Shown here piece after piece: positions 19,233 to 28,777 of a DNA stretch of 64,000 bases (its first letter is position 1; every line of letters starts with the position of its first letter). The stretch covers positions 39,686 through 103,685 of the forward strand of contig NZ_JAUAOA010000009.1 of NCBI RefSeq assembly GCF_030542965.1, written 5' to 3'. Made by a program: the position numbers and the translations under genes. Source of the stretch: Azotosporobacter soli (GTDB lineage Bacteria > Bacillota > Negativicutes > SG130). The notes beneath the pieces were generated by a model. That model saw only the letters and a list, made by a program, of their open reading frames with translations. It was not told where the DNA came from and did no database searches.

Positions 19233-19823
19233 TTAACGCTTGTTTCGTTTTGTTGCGGCTGCCACAATTGACTGTGCCACTTCTTTGATCGAAAGTCGTT
19301 TTGCCATGCTGTATTGCTGCATCTTGCGATAAGCTTCGCTTTCATTAAGCCCATGCGCGTCCATAAGAATTCCCTTTGCACGATCGAGCAGTTTTCGCGT
19401 TTCAAGCGTTCCTTTTATATTTTCCAATTCCTGCTCTAATTCATTAAATTCGCGAAACCGAGAAATTGCAATTTCAATCGCCGGAAACAAATTTACTTCT
19501 TTAACCGGTTTTACCAAATAAGCCAGAACACCGGATTCTTTTGCTTTGTCGACAATTTCTTTCTGACTGAATGCTGTCAGCAGTAACACCGGTGCAATTT
19601 TTTCTTGTGAAATGATCGTCGCTGCCGCAATGCCATCCATTTCAGGCATTTTGATATCCATAATGACCAAATCTGGTTGATGACGCCTGGCCATTTCAAC
19701 TGCTTTAGCGCCATCCGTCGCTTCAGCAACTACCGAATGCCCTGCTTCTTCTAAAATTTCCCGCAAATCCATGCGAATAATCGATTCATTGTCAGCAATA
19801 ACAATACGCAGTTTTTCCATCAT
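19233..19823 (-). CDS. ANTAR-domain response regulator (PdtaR-like)
   Basis: The 196-residue protein has an N-terminal receiver (about 4-120; IADNESIIRMDLREIL, phosphoacceptor Asp in VIMDIKMPEMDG, Lys in LVKPV), a helical linker, and a C-terminal ANTAR domain (about 135-190; RAKGILMDAHGLNESEAYR). ANTAR proteins bind tandem RNA hairpins and prevent transcription termination, so its output should be on RNA rather than DNA. Its ATG overlaps the stop of the kinase gene (TAATG), so the two form a translationally coupled two-component system. The RNA targets are unknown. Confidence 0.92.
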   Translation of the reverse strand: MMEKLRIVIADNESIIRMDLREILEEAGHSVVAEATDGAKAVEMARRHQPDLVIMDIKMPEMDGIAAATIISQEKIAPVLLLTAFSQKEIVDKAKESGVLAYLVKPVKEVNLFPAIEIAISRFREFNELEQELENIKGTLETRKLLDRAKGILMDAHGLNESEAYRKMQQYSMAKRLSIKEVAQSIVAAATKRNKR

Positions 19824-21244
19824 TATGCCCCTTCCTCTGTGCTGCGGGAAATCGTTATGCACGCACTGGTTCCATTTTGGTTAAAAAATTCAAATTTTCC
19901 ACCCAAATCACTTTCAACTAAGGTACGAACAATTTGCAATCCAAGACTATTGCTGCTTTGCAACGTGAAATCGTCCGGCAGACCGATTCCATCATCATAA
20001 ATGCGAATGCAATATTGTTCAGGCTGCGCCACCACATCAACACCGATTGTACCTTCGTGGCGACCTGGAAAAGCATGTTCAATCGAATTTTGGATCAATT
20101 CATTAATCACCAGCGCCAAATTGCTGGCCTGCTCCGATGGTAGAATGACCGTTTCGCCATTAAATACCGTATGCAGAGTAAATCCAGGTTCCAGCATATT
20201 TTGCATGACCAAATCCAAAATGTTCTTGGCCACTTCCATTACGTCAATCACTTCAGCATCCTGCTGCGATAAAAATTCATGTACCACCGATATGCTTAAA
20301 ATACGATTCACACTTTCTCGAAGAGCCGCCTTGACCTCTGGCGAATGAGTTCGCCGAGCCTGCAAGCGTAAAAGACTGGCAATTGTTTGTAGATTATTCT
20401 TCACCCGATGATGGATTTCCTGTATGACCGCTGACTTTATCAGTAATTCCCGTTCTTTTTTTTTCAATTCCGTGCGATCCGTTACAATCAGGATTGCCCG
20501 TCGCACTTCATTTTCACGCAAAATAGGAATGGCTCGTTGCGTAATAACGAGCGGTCCAACTGCCAATTCCGCCTCATAGACTTCACGATTATTAACTGCT
20601 TTCTGCAGTAACCGCATATGAAGCTGCCGTTCGTAGATTCGTCGGCCCACTACATTACCCACACCAAGCACCTTGTACAAACTGTCGGCTGCAGAATTAG
20701 CAAAAATGACTTTCCCTTCCGCACTGACCAAGATGACGCCATCACTGGCAGTGAGAGAACGGTACAAAGTAGAACTGGCGGCTATGCCTACCGCCGCCAA
20801 CAGCCAATACGCCGTTTCAATTAACAATTCATGGCCTTCTGCGCGCGCTTCATCAAGCGTCGTCTCAAAACTGACGACTGCTATCAGCGCCCCCGCAGCA
20901 TCACGAAGCGGATAGGTCTGCATTTTCATCAGCATGCCGAGCGCCCATTCACGTTGCCCACTGATGGGTTGGCCGCTGCTCATCGTACGCCAAACCAACG
21001 GTTCTTCGCTGCCATGCACCACAGTACCCGCCAGATTCGAACGGTGTTGGACAAACGTTGTATGCGGACGAACCTGTGCAGCCACAACGAGCGTCCCGGC
21101 TTCAGATCCCTTTATATAAACCGTAACCTGGGAGTGAGCTAAATCGCTGACTAACTCCAAGGCCGCTGCTACGCGATCCAGCACCGCAATCTGAGCCGGC
21201 GCCAATAACATTTGCCGCCGACAAATTTCTCCCGCCGTTTCCAC
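19823..21244 (-). CDS. PdtaS-like sensor histidine kinase (HisKA_2)
   Basis: The soluble 473-residue kinase has an N-terminal GAF-like sensor (about 1-155), a PAS domain (about 165-260; DGVILVSAEGKVIFANSA), a HisKA_2 dimerisation domain with the phosphoacceptor in EIHHRVKNNLQTIASLL near residue 278, and an ATPase domain (DDGIGLPDDF, NSLGLQIVR). This order matches PdtaS/EutW-type kinases paired with ANTAR regulators. It has no membrane segment, so the signal is probably cytoplasmic. The start is a GTG preceded by AAAAGGAG. Confidence 0.9.
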   Translation of the reverse strand: METAGEICRRQMLLAPAQIAVLDRVAAALELVSDLAHSQVTVYIKGSEAGTLVVAAQVRPHTTFVQHRSNLAGTVVHGSEEPLVWRTMSSGQPISGQREWALGMLMKMQTYPLRDAAGALIAVVSFETTLDEARAEGHELLIETAYWLLAAVGIAASSTLYRSLTASDGVILVSAEGKVIFANSAADSLYKVLGVGNVVGRRIYERQLHMRLLQKAVNNREVYEAELAVGPLVITQRAIPILRENEVRRAILIVTDRTELKKKERELLIKSAVIQEIHHRVKNNLQTIASLLRLQARRTHSPEVKAALRESVNRILSISVVHEFLSQQDAEVIDVMEVAKNILDLVMQNMLEPGFTLHTVFNGETVILPSEQASNLALVINELIQNSIEHAFPGRHEGTIGVDVVAQPEQYCIRIYDDGIGLPDDFTLQSSNSLGLQIVRTLVESDLGGKFEFFNQNGTSACITISRSTEEGA

Positions 21245-21298
21245 CCGATCACGCTCCTTTTTACCTCACAGAAGAATTATCCTTTATGTTGGTTTTTA

Positions 21299-22339
21299 TC
21301 AATCTGCTAAATTTGCATCGATTAGCTTCAAAGAAGGCACCGCATTTAAATCCAATTCGGCTACCAAGCCTTCTCGGTATTGATAATGCGCTCGACTGGC
21401 GATCATCGCCGCATTATCTGTACACAAAACAGGTTCCGGATAAAAAAATTCATAACCGCGTTCCCGGCACTCTTCTGCCAATGCTTTTTTCAGAGCCGAA
21501 TTTGCGGCTACGCCGCCAGCCAATACCAGCTTCTTGCTTTGACAGATTTCACACGCCTGCATCGCTTTTATTACTAGGACATCAACCACCGCCGATTGAA
21601 AACTAGCTGCCACATCAGCCGCCACAATTGTTTCACCTTTTTGCATCGCACTGTTCAAATAATTGAGGACTGCCGACTTTAAGCCACTAAAGCTGAAATT
21701 CATACTGTTCTTTTGCGCCAATGCTCTTGGAAAAGCAATCGCTTGTCCATTACCCTCTTTTGCCAAACGGTCAATATGCGGGCCGCCAGGATACGGCAGC
21801 TTTAAAACACGCGCAACTTTGTCGAACGCTTCTCCTGCCGCATCATCCACAGTTTGCCCAAGCAATGAAAAGGAATTGTAATCTTTTACATGAACAAGCG
21901 ACGTATGTCCGCCAGACACGACAAGCGCGGCAAACGGCGGTTCGAGTTCAGGATGGCTTATAAAGTTGGCAAAAATATGTCCCTCCAGATGATTGACGGC
22001 TACCAACGGTTTATCGCTGGCATACGCCAACGTTTTGGCTGCTGCAACGCCTACCAACAGCGCACCGACCAACCCCGGACCATACGTTACGCCAATCACG
22101 TCAATATCCGCCAGTGTTACGCCCGCTTCCTGCAACGCCTCATCAATCACCGGCAGTACATTTTCAATATGCTTGCGTGACGCAATTTCAGGTACAACGC
22201 CGCCATATTTTTGGTGCAAAGGAATTTGTGATGAAATTACATTGGCAAGCACCTGCCTCCCATTGAGCAGCACGGCTGCCGATGTTTCGTCGCAACTGGT
22301 TTCTATCGCCAGCGTAAGACAGAGTTTTTTTGTCTGCAC
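21299..22339 (-). CDS. tsaD: tRNA threonylcarbamoyladenosine transferase subunit
   Basis: With TsaB and TsaE it installs t6A37 on ANN-decoding tRNAs. The 346 residues show the ASKHA fold: [13 protein letters not shown], the metal-binding [10 protein letters not shown] and [11 protein letters not shown]. It begins with GTG after GGGGG. It is the last gene of the operon after rimI, separated by 29 bases. Confidence 0.97.
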   Translation of the reverse strand: MQTKKLCLTLAIETSCDETSAAVLLNGRQVLANVISSQIPLHQKYGGVVPEIASRKHIENVLPVIDEALQEAGVTLADIDVIGVTYGPGLVGALLVGVAAAKTLAYASDKPLVAVNHLEGHIFANFISHPELEPPFAALVVSGGHTSLVHVKDYNSFSLLGQTVDDAAGEAFDKVARVLKLPYPGGPHIDRLAKEGNGQAIAFPRALAQKNSMNFSFSGLKSAVLNYLNSAMQKGETIVAADVAASFQSAVVDVLVIKAMQACEICQSKKLVLAGGVAANSALKKALAEECRERGYEFFYPEPVLCTDNAAMIASRAHYQYREGLVAELDLNAVPSLKLIDANLAD

Positions 22340-22368
22340 GCACTTTACCCCCTATTTATCTTATTGAC

Positions 22369-22821
22369 TCACGGCAAGTTTTCGCACCACATAATAAGTG
22401 CATCTTCCTGATTATCCGTATAGTATTTGCGGCGGAATCCGGCTGACTTAAAGCCAAGTTTGCCGTACAGCGATTGTGCAACCCGGTTGGAAACACGGGT
22501 TTCAAGCGTCATCGCCGTTGCGCCCCGCGCCTTAACTTTGGCAATCAATTCACGCATTAAGCGCTCGCCTAAGCCGCGACCGCGCCACTCGGCTATAATG
22601 CCGACATTCGTCACATGCGCTTCATCAACGATAACCCAAGCACCAGCATAGCCAATAATTTTACCGCCTTCCAAGGCAACAATGTACATGGCCAGCTCAT
22701 TGTTCATTTCGCCTACAAACGCATCTCTTGACCAAGGAACCGAAAAGGTGGCTTGCTCCACTGCCAGAACACCATCTACATCTGCCAGATTCATCCGGCG
22801 AAATACAACTGTTGTGTTCAC
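22369..22821 (-). CDS. rimI: Ribosomal-protein-alanine N-acetyltransferase
   Basis: This 150-residue GNAT acetyltransferase has the acetyl-CoA loop AEWRGRGLGERLM and the late Tyr of SLYGKLGF. RimI in E. coli acetylates the N-terminus of ribosomal protein S18; genes of this type are commonly linked with tsaB and tsaD. The GTG start overlaps the tsaB stop as GTGA. Confidence 0.92.
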   Translation of the reverse strand: MNTTVVFRRMNLADVDGVLAVEQATFSVPWSRDAFVGEMNNELAMYIVALEGGKIIGYAGAWVIVDEAHVTNVGIIAEWRGRGLGERLMRELIAKVKARGATAMTLETRVSNRVAQSLYGKLGFKSAGFRRKYYTDNQEDALIMWCENLP

Positions 22822-23528
22822 GTTGCTGTACCATGCCTTTTTTCCCAGAGGACTTCAGCCTCTGATCGGCGGATATAAAGCGGTTCTAACGCCATCGTGT
22901 CCGAAACCAGTCCTTGCTGCAACATCATTTCACCCAGCAAGGCTACACTGGAGGCGCGTGATATCACGATATGTCCCGGCGCAAGACAGATTCCCTCGCC
23001 TTTCATTGCCAAAATTTTATCCCGATGCAAGACAGCTGCCTCACCGAGTACCATAACTGGGCGTTTTTCTTGCGCTAACTGCGCAAGAATATCTTCTATT
23101 GCTGCAACGCCTGCCGCCCGCTCTTCGCGCAAACCATTTGCATCCCAGCCAAAAGCGGCATAATAAACATTGCCCTTTTGCGCATCAAGCAACGGAACAA
23201 TTAGCGCTCCGGGAGTCGCCGCACCATACGCAAGGGCTTCCAGCGTAGAGACGCCGATAAGCGGGATCTTCAATGCATAAGCAAGTGCCTTTGCCGTCGC
23301 CAGCCCGATACGCAATCCGGTAAACGATCCTGGACCGATACTGACCGCTACCGCGCGCAATTCTTTTTTATCAATTCCCGCCATATTGAGCAATTCTTTT
23401 ATATGCGGCAAAAGCATTTCTGAATGCGTTTTGCCGATTTGCAATGTTAATTCCGCAATCACCTTCCCCTGCGCAGCCAATGCGACGCCGGAAACCATGG
23501 TTGCTGTATCTAGCGCAAGTATGGGCAC
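22818..23528 (-). CDS. tsaB: tRNA t6A biosynthesis protein TsaB
   Basis: This ASKHA-fold partner of TsaD acts as scaffold in the t6A complex. The 236 residues include LALDTATMVSGVA and the signature IGPGSFTGLRIGLATAKALA. GTG start after GAGGAG; the gene overlaps the 3' end of tsaE. Confidence 0.95.
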   Translation of the reverse strand: MPILALDTATMVSGVALAAQGKVIAELTLQIGKTHSEMLLPHIKELLNMAGIDKKELRAVAVSIGPGSFTGLRIGLATAKALAYALKIPLIGVSTLEALAYGAATPGALIVPLLDAQKGNVYYAAFGWDANGLREERAAGVAAIEDILAQLAQEKRPVMVLGEAAVLHRDKILAMKGEGICLAPGHIVISRASSVALLGEMMLQQGLVSDTMALEPLYIRRSEAEVLWEKRHGTAT

Positions 23529-23983
23529 GATTTCTTCAACTCCTCACTGATCACTTCATATTCAGCCCCTTGTGGTAAGAATCGCCAATTACGCAGATTT
23601 TCTCCCGCTATGCTGATTTCAATCCATAAGTATTGTTCCGGCATCGCCGCCCGAAATTCATCCGGCCATTCAATCAGGCAAATGCCGTCACTATTCACAT
23701 ATTCTTCGAAGCCAATATCCACAAGTTGTTCAAGCATTGCCAGGCGATATAAGTCAAAATGGTAGATAACCTGGCGCCCCTGATAAACATTAACCAGCGT
23801 AAAAGTCGGACTCGTCACCTCTTCTTCTACGCCGAGCGCCGCAGCTAAAGCCTTGACAAACAGCGTTTTTCCGGCCCCGAGATCTCCGGCTAGGCAGACA
23901 ACCGCCCTAGATGGTAAATGCCGCGCTAACAACACTGCCAGTTGTTGCGTTTCCTCCGGCGATTTAGTGCTACATTGCCACAT
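23510..23983 (-). CDS. tsaE: tRNA t6A biosynthesis ATPase TsaE
   Basis: This small P-loop ATPase is needed for t6A turnover by TsaB-TsaD. It has the Walker A GDLGAGKTLFVKAL and the following TSPTFTLVNVYQG typical of the family. Two adjacent ATGs (23986 and 23983) lie in the thiL tail. The second is better spaced (6 bases) from AGGAG and gives 157 residues. A longer in-frame extension upstream is inside thiL and not credible. Confidence 0.95.
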   Translation of the reverse strand: MWQCSTKSPEETQQLAVLLARHLPSRAVVCLAGDLGAGKTLFVKALAAALGVEEEVTSPTFTLVNVYQGRQVIYHFDLYRLAMLEQLVDIGFEEYVNSDGICLIEWPDEFRAAMPEQYLWIEISIAGENLRNWRFLPQGAEYEVISEELKKSCPYLR

Positions 23984-24989
23984 CATGCTCTCCTTTTTCG
24001 TTCTGCCTAAAATGATTATAGCCTTTCGCCTCAAGACGCAATAAAGCGCCGTTTTCTTCCAGAAGAAATACGCCAGGCTCCCCTTTTTCCACAACGCCAA
24101 TCACCGTAACATCCACCTGCGCGCTTACAGCGGCCAGTGCTTCTGGCGGCAGCGTCGCCAACAGTTTATAGTCTTCACCACCATAAAGAGCATATTCAAG
24201 CGAATCTTTCCCCAAGTGAATTGCAGCTTCACGCAGTTCCGTCGAGACAGGAATCCTTTCTGCATCGATACGCAGACAAACCTGGCTAGCATTGGCAATT
24301 TCGTTCGCTTCACTGGCTAGGCCGTCACTGATATCATTCATGCTGGTCGCCGTATGCGCTGCAAGAACTCGCCCCTCTTTAAGATGTGGGCGTGGCGTAA
24401 GATGACTCGTCACCAACGGCCAAGCAAATTTAAACTCTTCCCATCTGCCTCGTTGCAGTAGTTCTAGGCCGGCTGACGAATCACCTAAATTTCCTGTTAC
24501 GACGATCAAGTCGCCTGCATTTGCCCCGCTGCGCCGCTGTAAATAAGCCGGTTCAACTTCACCAAGAACAACTACGTTTATCACGATGCCATTCGGACTT
24601 GAAACCGTATCACCGCCTACAATATTGACCACATGCTGACGGCAAATTTCTTTTATCCCTTGATACAGTCCATCTACGAATTCAATCGTCACATCGCTTG
24701 GCAGCGCCAATGATATCAACACCTGACGTGGAATTCCGCCCATGGCGGCTATATCGCTCAAATTCACGGCAATCGCTTTGTAGCCGAGCTGCCATGGACT
24801 GATTGTCGACAAATCAAAATGTACACTTTCGACCAGCATATCCGTCGTTAACAGTTGAAAGTGCTTCGGCGTGGCTAATACGACAGCCGCATCATCACCA
24901 ATTCCCGCCACAACAGTAGCTGCTTCCACAATTGCATCTTCACGAATCCTCTCAATTAGACCGAATTCGCCAATTTGCCTAATATCCAT
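23970..24989 (-). CDS. thiL: Thiamine-monophosphate kinase
   Basis: It phosphorylates thiamine monophosphate to the pyrophosphate cofactor. The 339 residues share the PurM-like ATP-binding fold: GIGDDAAVV, VNLSDIAAMGG, MNDISDGLASE and YGGEDYKLLATL are visible. The ATG at 24989 follows AGGCGGTGAAGAA; an upstream in-frame ATG at 25043 lacks this. It sits between the GerM lipoprotein gene and tsaE, a common arrangement in Firmicutes. Confidence 0.95.
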   Translation of the reverse strand: MDIRQIGEFGLIERIREDAIVEAATVVAGIGDDAAVVLATPKHFQLLTTDMLVESVHFDLSTISPWQLGYKAIAVNLSDIAAMGGIPRQVLISLALPSDVTIEFVDGLYQGIKEICRQHVVNIVGGDTVSSPNGIVINVVVLGEVEPAYLQRRSGANAGDLIVVTGNLGDSSAGLELLQRGRWEEFKFAWPLVTSHLTPRPHLKEGRVLAAHTATSMNDISDGLASEANEIANASQVCLRIDAERIPVSTELREAAIHLGKDSLEYALYGGEDYKLLATLPPEALAAVSAQVDVTVIGVVEKGEPGVFLLEENGALLRLEAKGYNHFRQNEKGEHDVAM

Positions 24990-25058
24990 TTCTTCACCGC
25001 CTATTTGGAAAATCACCGCATGCAAGAATAATTTGGGCGGCAAACAAGTCGCCGCCTC

Positions 25059-25613
25059 TCATGGTCGCTTAATTAATGCCTCGTCCCGCCGTACCGGCTC
25101 ACTCAAATCCAGATGGCCTGTAATCGTGTCGATGTTTTTCCCTTCCACCAGAAAACGTACACTCGTGATATTGGGGAATTCGGTTAATGTATTGACCACC
25201 GCACCAACGAACAGTCGCTCATATGCGGAGCCACCCGGTGCTTTCTTCAACAGACCATCCGAGAAATCAAGATATGCCGTATGTTCTTTTACCCAGATTC
25301 GCTTCAGCTTCACATCCGCAGTGGCTACCGCAAGCAAATTGGCGCTCTTCGGGCCCGCCAACAGATGTTCGAGCGCTACTTGGGCCGGATTATCGGTCTT
25401 TGGCACAAAAACGACTTCCGGCGCAACATGATTAGCATCTTTTGTCGCAAAATAAACAGTCAGTTTCTGCTTGCTCACATCATTTTCAGGACTGCCGGCA
25501 ACAAGCGGCGGCGTACTTTCTTTCTGCGTCGTAGCAGCACCGCTGCATCCGGCAGCTAGTAAAAAAAATATCGCCAGTATACCTAAGACTCCATAACGCA
25601 GTAATTTCTTCAC
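25059..25613 (-). CDS. GerMN-domain lipoprotein
   Basis: The 184-residue protein starts with a lipoprotein signal peptide (lipobox LAAGC) and a Ser/Thr-rich linker. It continues with one GerMN domain (about 50-175; VALEHLLAGPK, RLFVGAVVNTLTEFPNITSVRF). GerM-type proteins are envelope-associated and were first described in spore germination and peptidoglycan contexts. The GTG start overlaps the amidase stop, so the two cell-envelope proteins are translationally coupled and may act together. Confidence 0.85.
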   Translation of the reverse strand: MKKLLRYGVLGILAIFFLLAAGCSGAATTQKESTPPLVAGSPENDVSKQKLTVYFATKDANHVAPEVVFVPKTDNPAQVALEHLLAGPKSANLLAVATADVKLKRIWVKEHTAYLDFSDGLLKKAPGGSAYERLFVGAVVNTLTEFPNITSVRFLVEGKNIDTITGHLDLSEPVRRDEALIKRP

Positions 25614-26713
25614 CGCACACCGCCCCCTTTTTGCGCCGCCTGAGCAAAAAAGACACCCAAGCCTTCTACGATGCCTTCTGCCATTTTTTGTTGAAAAGAT
25701 TCTGTCCTTAACAGCTTTTCTTCTTCCGGATTAGAAATGAACGCTAATTCCGTCAATACGGCCGGCATCAAGGCATGCTGCACTACATAAAATCGCGCCG
25801 AGTTGACACCGCGATCATCAACACTGCCGGCTTTCAACATTCCCGCTTGCACCGTTCGCGCCAGCATCAGGTCATAATCGCTTTTGGGATAATAGTAGCT
25901 CGATGTGCCTCCGACACTACGGTCTTGAAAAGAATTGATGTGAATACTGACGAACACATCCGACTTTGCTCTATTCGCAATGTTGGTTCTCGCCTGAAGT
26001 TCATCCACTGCACTGGCGTTAGGACCGAACACATCCCGGTCATTTTGGCGCGTCATAACGACGCGCGCACCAGATTTTTCCAGCAACCCCTTCACTCGCA
26101 ACGCAACGGCTAACGTCAGTTCTTTTTCCTTCGTGCCGCGTTGCCCAATTGAACCGGGGTCACTGCCTCCATGACCCGGATCAAGGGCGATCACTTTGTT
26201 TTTCAGCCCTGCAGTAAATCGATAATTTGGTTTCGGTTTGGCTTTATTGATGTCAACCACGACGCGGAAAGGTTTATCATTTTTCAAATCCGGCTGCAAA
26301 GTAAAGACCCGGTAATCCTTAGCCTCAATGGCCTCCGCCAGATCGACTTCCAGGCGCAGCGTATTCTCATCGAGACGCTTAGCGCAAACTTGTTCGGCAA
26401 CATCGCCCTTTAACGCAGTCTTTGTCTCGATATTCGCGCTTGCCGCGCCAGTGATATCGATTACCAGTTGCAGGCCGTTCTTATTTTCTAATCGTCCTAC
26501 CGCCTTCACCGGTCCGCTCGAATCGACCACCAATCTTAATTTTGCGCCGCCTGTCGTCACATCATTTTTTATATAGGAAGAACGCAAATTCGTTAATTCC
26601 GGCTTGGCATTCTTCTTGAATGAATTAGTCGAGTCAGCGACAGCTGCCGCAGCGGCTCCATTCACCCAAAGCAAAAGCAAAAAACAAATACTGCTTATTA
26701 GCATACGAGCCAC
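25610..26713 (-). CDS. N-acetylmuramoyl-L-alanine amidase (AMIN plus Amidase_3)
   Basis: It cleaves the peptide stem from muramic acid in peptidoglycan. The 367 residues comprise a Sec signal peptide (about 1-24), an AMIN targeting domain (about 45-150) and a zinc-dependent Amidase_3 domain (about 170-360). Metal and catalytic motifs are present: IALDPGHGGSDPG, KELTLAVALRVK, VSIHINSF and LTELAFISN. GTG start after GGAGGTG. Export is expected. Confidence 0.93.
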   Translation of the reverse strand: MARMLISSICFLLLLWVNGAAAAAVADSTNSFKKNAKPELTNLRSSYIKNDVTTGGAKLRLVVDSSGPVKAVGRLENKNGLQLVIDITGAASANIETKTALKGDVAEQVCAKRLDENTLRLEVDLAEAIEAKDYRVFTLQPDLKNDKPFRVVVDINKAKPKPNYRFTAGLKNKVIALDPGHGGSDPGSIGQRGTKEKELTLAVALRVKGLLEKSGARVVMTRQNDRDVFGPNASAVDELQARTNIANRAKSDVFVSIHINSFQDRSVGGTSSYYYPKSDYDLMLARTVQAGMLKAGSVDDRGVNSARFYVVQHALMPAVLTELAFISNPEEEKLLRTESFQQKMAEGIVEGLGVFFAQAAQKGGGVR

Positions 26714-26736
26714 TGCAACACCTCCTTCACCTTTTC

Positions 26737-28290
26737 TTATTGCCCTTTTAGAGCGGTTAATAAAACTTCCGGCAAAACAGCCAAAACATCACCGGCCGTC
26801 ATTCCCTGCACCCCTTGCAGAGCTGCCTTCTCAGCCGCTACGCCATGAAGATGCGTCCCCGCAATAGCCGCTTGATGACTCGATAATCCTTGCCCGATAA
26901 AGCCCGCGATTACGCCTGTCAAAACATCGCCCATACCGCCGCTCGCCATCCCCTCCGTCCCCGAAAGATTGACGTGAATTTCACCATCCGGAAAGGCAAT
27001 GACTGTCCTTGCTCCCTTTAAAACAACAATTGACGCCCATTCCTCCGCAAAGCGGCGAGCAATCGCGATGCGATTTGCGTTAATATCTTCCGTAGCTAAA
27101 CCTGTCATGCGCGACATCTCGCCTGGATGAGGCGTCAATACGGGAATTGCTTTCGTTTGTACCCTTTTTTTCTCCGGTAACGTAAAGGCCCGGAGAGCAT
27201 CTGCATCAATAATCATCGGACAGGTTGCCGTTTCCAACAACACTCGAATTACATCTATCGTTTCTTCATGAGCACCAAGGCCTGGACCGATTGCCAGCAC
27301 ATCGGCTTTTTCCAGCAGCTCTGATAAACGAGTCAGCGCCTCCACACCTATATAGCCCTTTCCTTCGTCCTCTAATGGCTGAACCATGACCTCCGTCACT
27401 TTTGCAGCGACAATCGGGTATATCGCACGCGGAACAGCCAATGTTACCAACCCCGCACCAGAACGAAGCGCTCCTTGCGCAGCCAAAACAGCCGCTCCCG
27501 TATATCCCTCTGCTCCAGCAACAACCAAGACATGACCACATTGCCCTTTATGCGCATCTACTTTCCGTTTGGGCAACATGCTCTGTACCCTTTCCGGCAA
27601 AACAAGATCCTGACGTATTTCTTGATTGGTCAAGAGCGGTAAGGGAATACCGATATCGGCCACACTTATGCCGCCGCTATGCTCTGCACCAGGAAACAAG
27701 AATAAGCCTGGTTTAGGTAAACCCAGCGTTACGGTATGGACTGCCGACACGGCCACCGTCGAGACCTGCCCGTTATCAGCCCGTACACCCGACGGAATAT
27801 CCACTGCAACAATCGGTTTTCCGCCTTTATTCATTAATTGAAGCAACTGCGCCAAATCACCTTCCACTTTGCCGGCAAAACCAATCCCCACTAACGCATC
27901 TACCAAACAGTCGGAAAAGGCAATCGCCAGTTTCGCTTTGTCCCAGTCGCGTTCTCCTTTAATATCCATGATATCGAGTTCCATTTTTTCTAAAACAGCC
28001 AAATTAGCTGCTGCTTCCGCTTTCATTTCCTGACGGTTTCCCCAAAGGAACACTTTCACTTTAACTCCTTGATTATGCAAATGACGAGCAACCACAAAAC
28101 CGTCTCCGCCATTATTTCCCTTGCCGCAAAAGACACAAACCTTTTTTTGTTCCAGCGTGCCCAATAATTGTTCTATCTGGCGCATCACTTCCACGCCGGC
28201 ATTCTCCATCAACGCAAGCGCTGCTACGCCATATTCTTCAATTGTACGACGGTCAATTTCCTTCATTTCCGAAGTCATTGCTATTTTCAT
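26737..28290 (-). CDS. nnr: Bifunctional NAD(P)H-hydrate epimerase / ADP-dependent dehydratase
   Basis: It repairs damaged NAD(P)H hydrates. The 517 residues combine an N-terminal YjeF epimerase domain (about 1-215; CGKGNNGGDGFVVARHL) and a C-terminal ribokinase-like dehydratase (about 225-510; VLTPHPGEMSRM, ASGGMGDVLTGVIAGF). The ATG at 28290 begins just after the acpS stop with GGGGG upstream; the long upstream extension lies inside acpS and is rejected. Confidence 0.95.
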   Translation of the reverse strand: MKIAMTSEMKEIDRRTIEEYGVAALALMENAGVEVMRQIEQLLGTLEQKKVCVFCGKGNNGGDGFVVARHLHNQGVKVKVFLWGNRQEMKAEAAANLAVLEKMELDIMDIKGERDWDKAKLAIAFSDCLVDALVGIGFAGKVEGDLAQLLQLMNKGGKPIVAVDIPSGVRADNGQVSTVAVSAVHTVTLGLPKPGLFLFPGAEHSGGISVADIGIPLPLLTNQEIRQDLVLPERVQSMLPKRKVDAHKGQCGHVLVVAGAEGYTGAAVLAAQGALRSGAGLVTLAVPRAIYPIVAAKVTEVMVQPLEDEGKGYIGVEALTRLSELLEKADVLAIGPGLGAHEETIDVIRVLLETATCPMIIDADALRAFTLPEKKRVQTKAIPVLTPHPGEMSRMTGLATEDINANRIAIARRFAEEWASIVVLKGARTVIAFPDGEIHVNLSGTEGMASGGMGDVLTGVIAGFIGQGLSSHQAAIAGTHLHGVAAEKAALQGVQGMTAGDVLAVLPEVLLTALKGQ

Positions 28291-28294
28291 ACCA

Positions 28295-28669
28295 TTATTT
28301 CCCCCACACCACCGCCTGCGCAGTCGCATATTCCCGACAATGCGATAACGACAGATATATTTTTTGCACGCCGATCTCATTCGCAATTTTATCAAACGCG
28401 CCCGTCAATGATACAACCGGTTTGCCTTTAGCATCCGGCATGATTTCTATTTCCACCAATTTACCACCGCTAAGCCCAGTTCCCAGCGCCTTCATTACAG
28501 CTTCCTTACCGGCAAAGCGAGCCGCGTAAGAGGCGAAAGCCTGTTTCCCCCGTCCATTACAATACGTTCTCTCATTCGGACTAAACACACGTTCCAAGAA
28601 GGCTGGATTTTGAATCGCCTTTTTAATTCGGTCAATTTCAATAACATCGGTTCCAATCCCAAGAATCAA
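28295..28669 (-). CDS. acpS: Holo-[acyl-carrier-protein] synthase
   Basis: It transfers 4'-phosphopantetheine from CoA to ACP. The 124-residue product begins MILGIGTDVIEIDRIK from a TTG at 28669, spaced 8 bases from GGAGG; the in-frame GTG at 28678 is too close to that site. The metal-binding Asp of GIGTD and the Glu of FAGKEAVMKALGTG are present. It is the first gene of a nine-gene run ending with tsaD. Confidence 0.94.
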   Translation of the reverse strand: MILGIGTDVIEIDRIKKAIQNPAFLERVFSPNERTYCNGRGKQAFASYAARFAGKEAVMKALGTGLSGGKLVEIEIMPDAKGKPVVSLTGAFDKIANEIGVQKIYLSLSHCREYATAQAVVWGK

Positions 28670-28741
28670 TCCTGCCACCTCCGTAAAACCATACCTGTAT
28701 TCTATCAGGATTAACAGGCTTTTGCCAGCAAATATGCAGAA

Positions 28742-28769
28742 AAGCGGCCTTGCTGGCGCAAGGTCGCTT
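28742..28769 (-). terminator. motAB terminator
   Basis: A 12-bp stem (28742-28753 with 28758-28769), with a single mismatch and a 4-base loop, is followed on the minus strand by TTC. It lies immediately past the motB stop. Confidence 0.6.
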
Positions 28770-28777
28770 ATTCCTGA

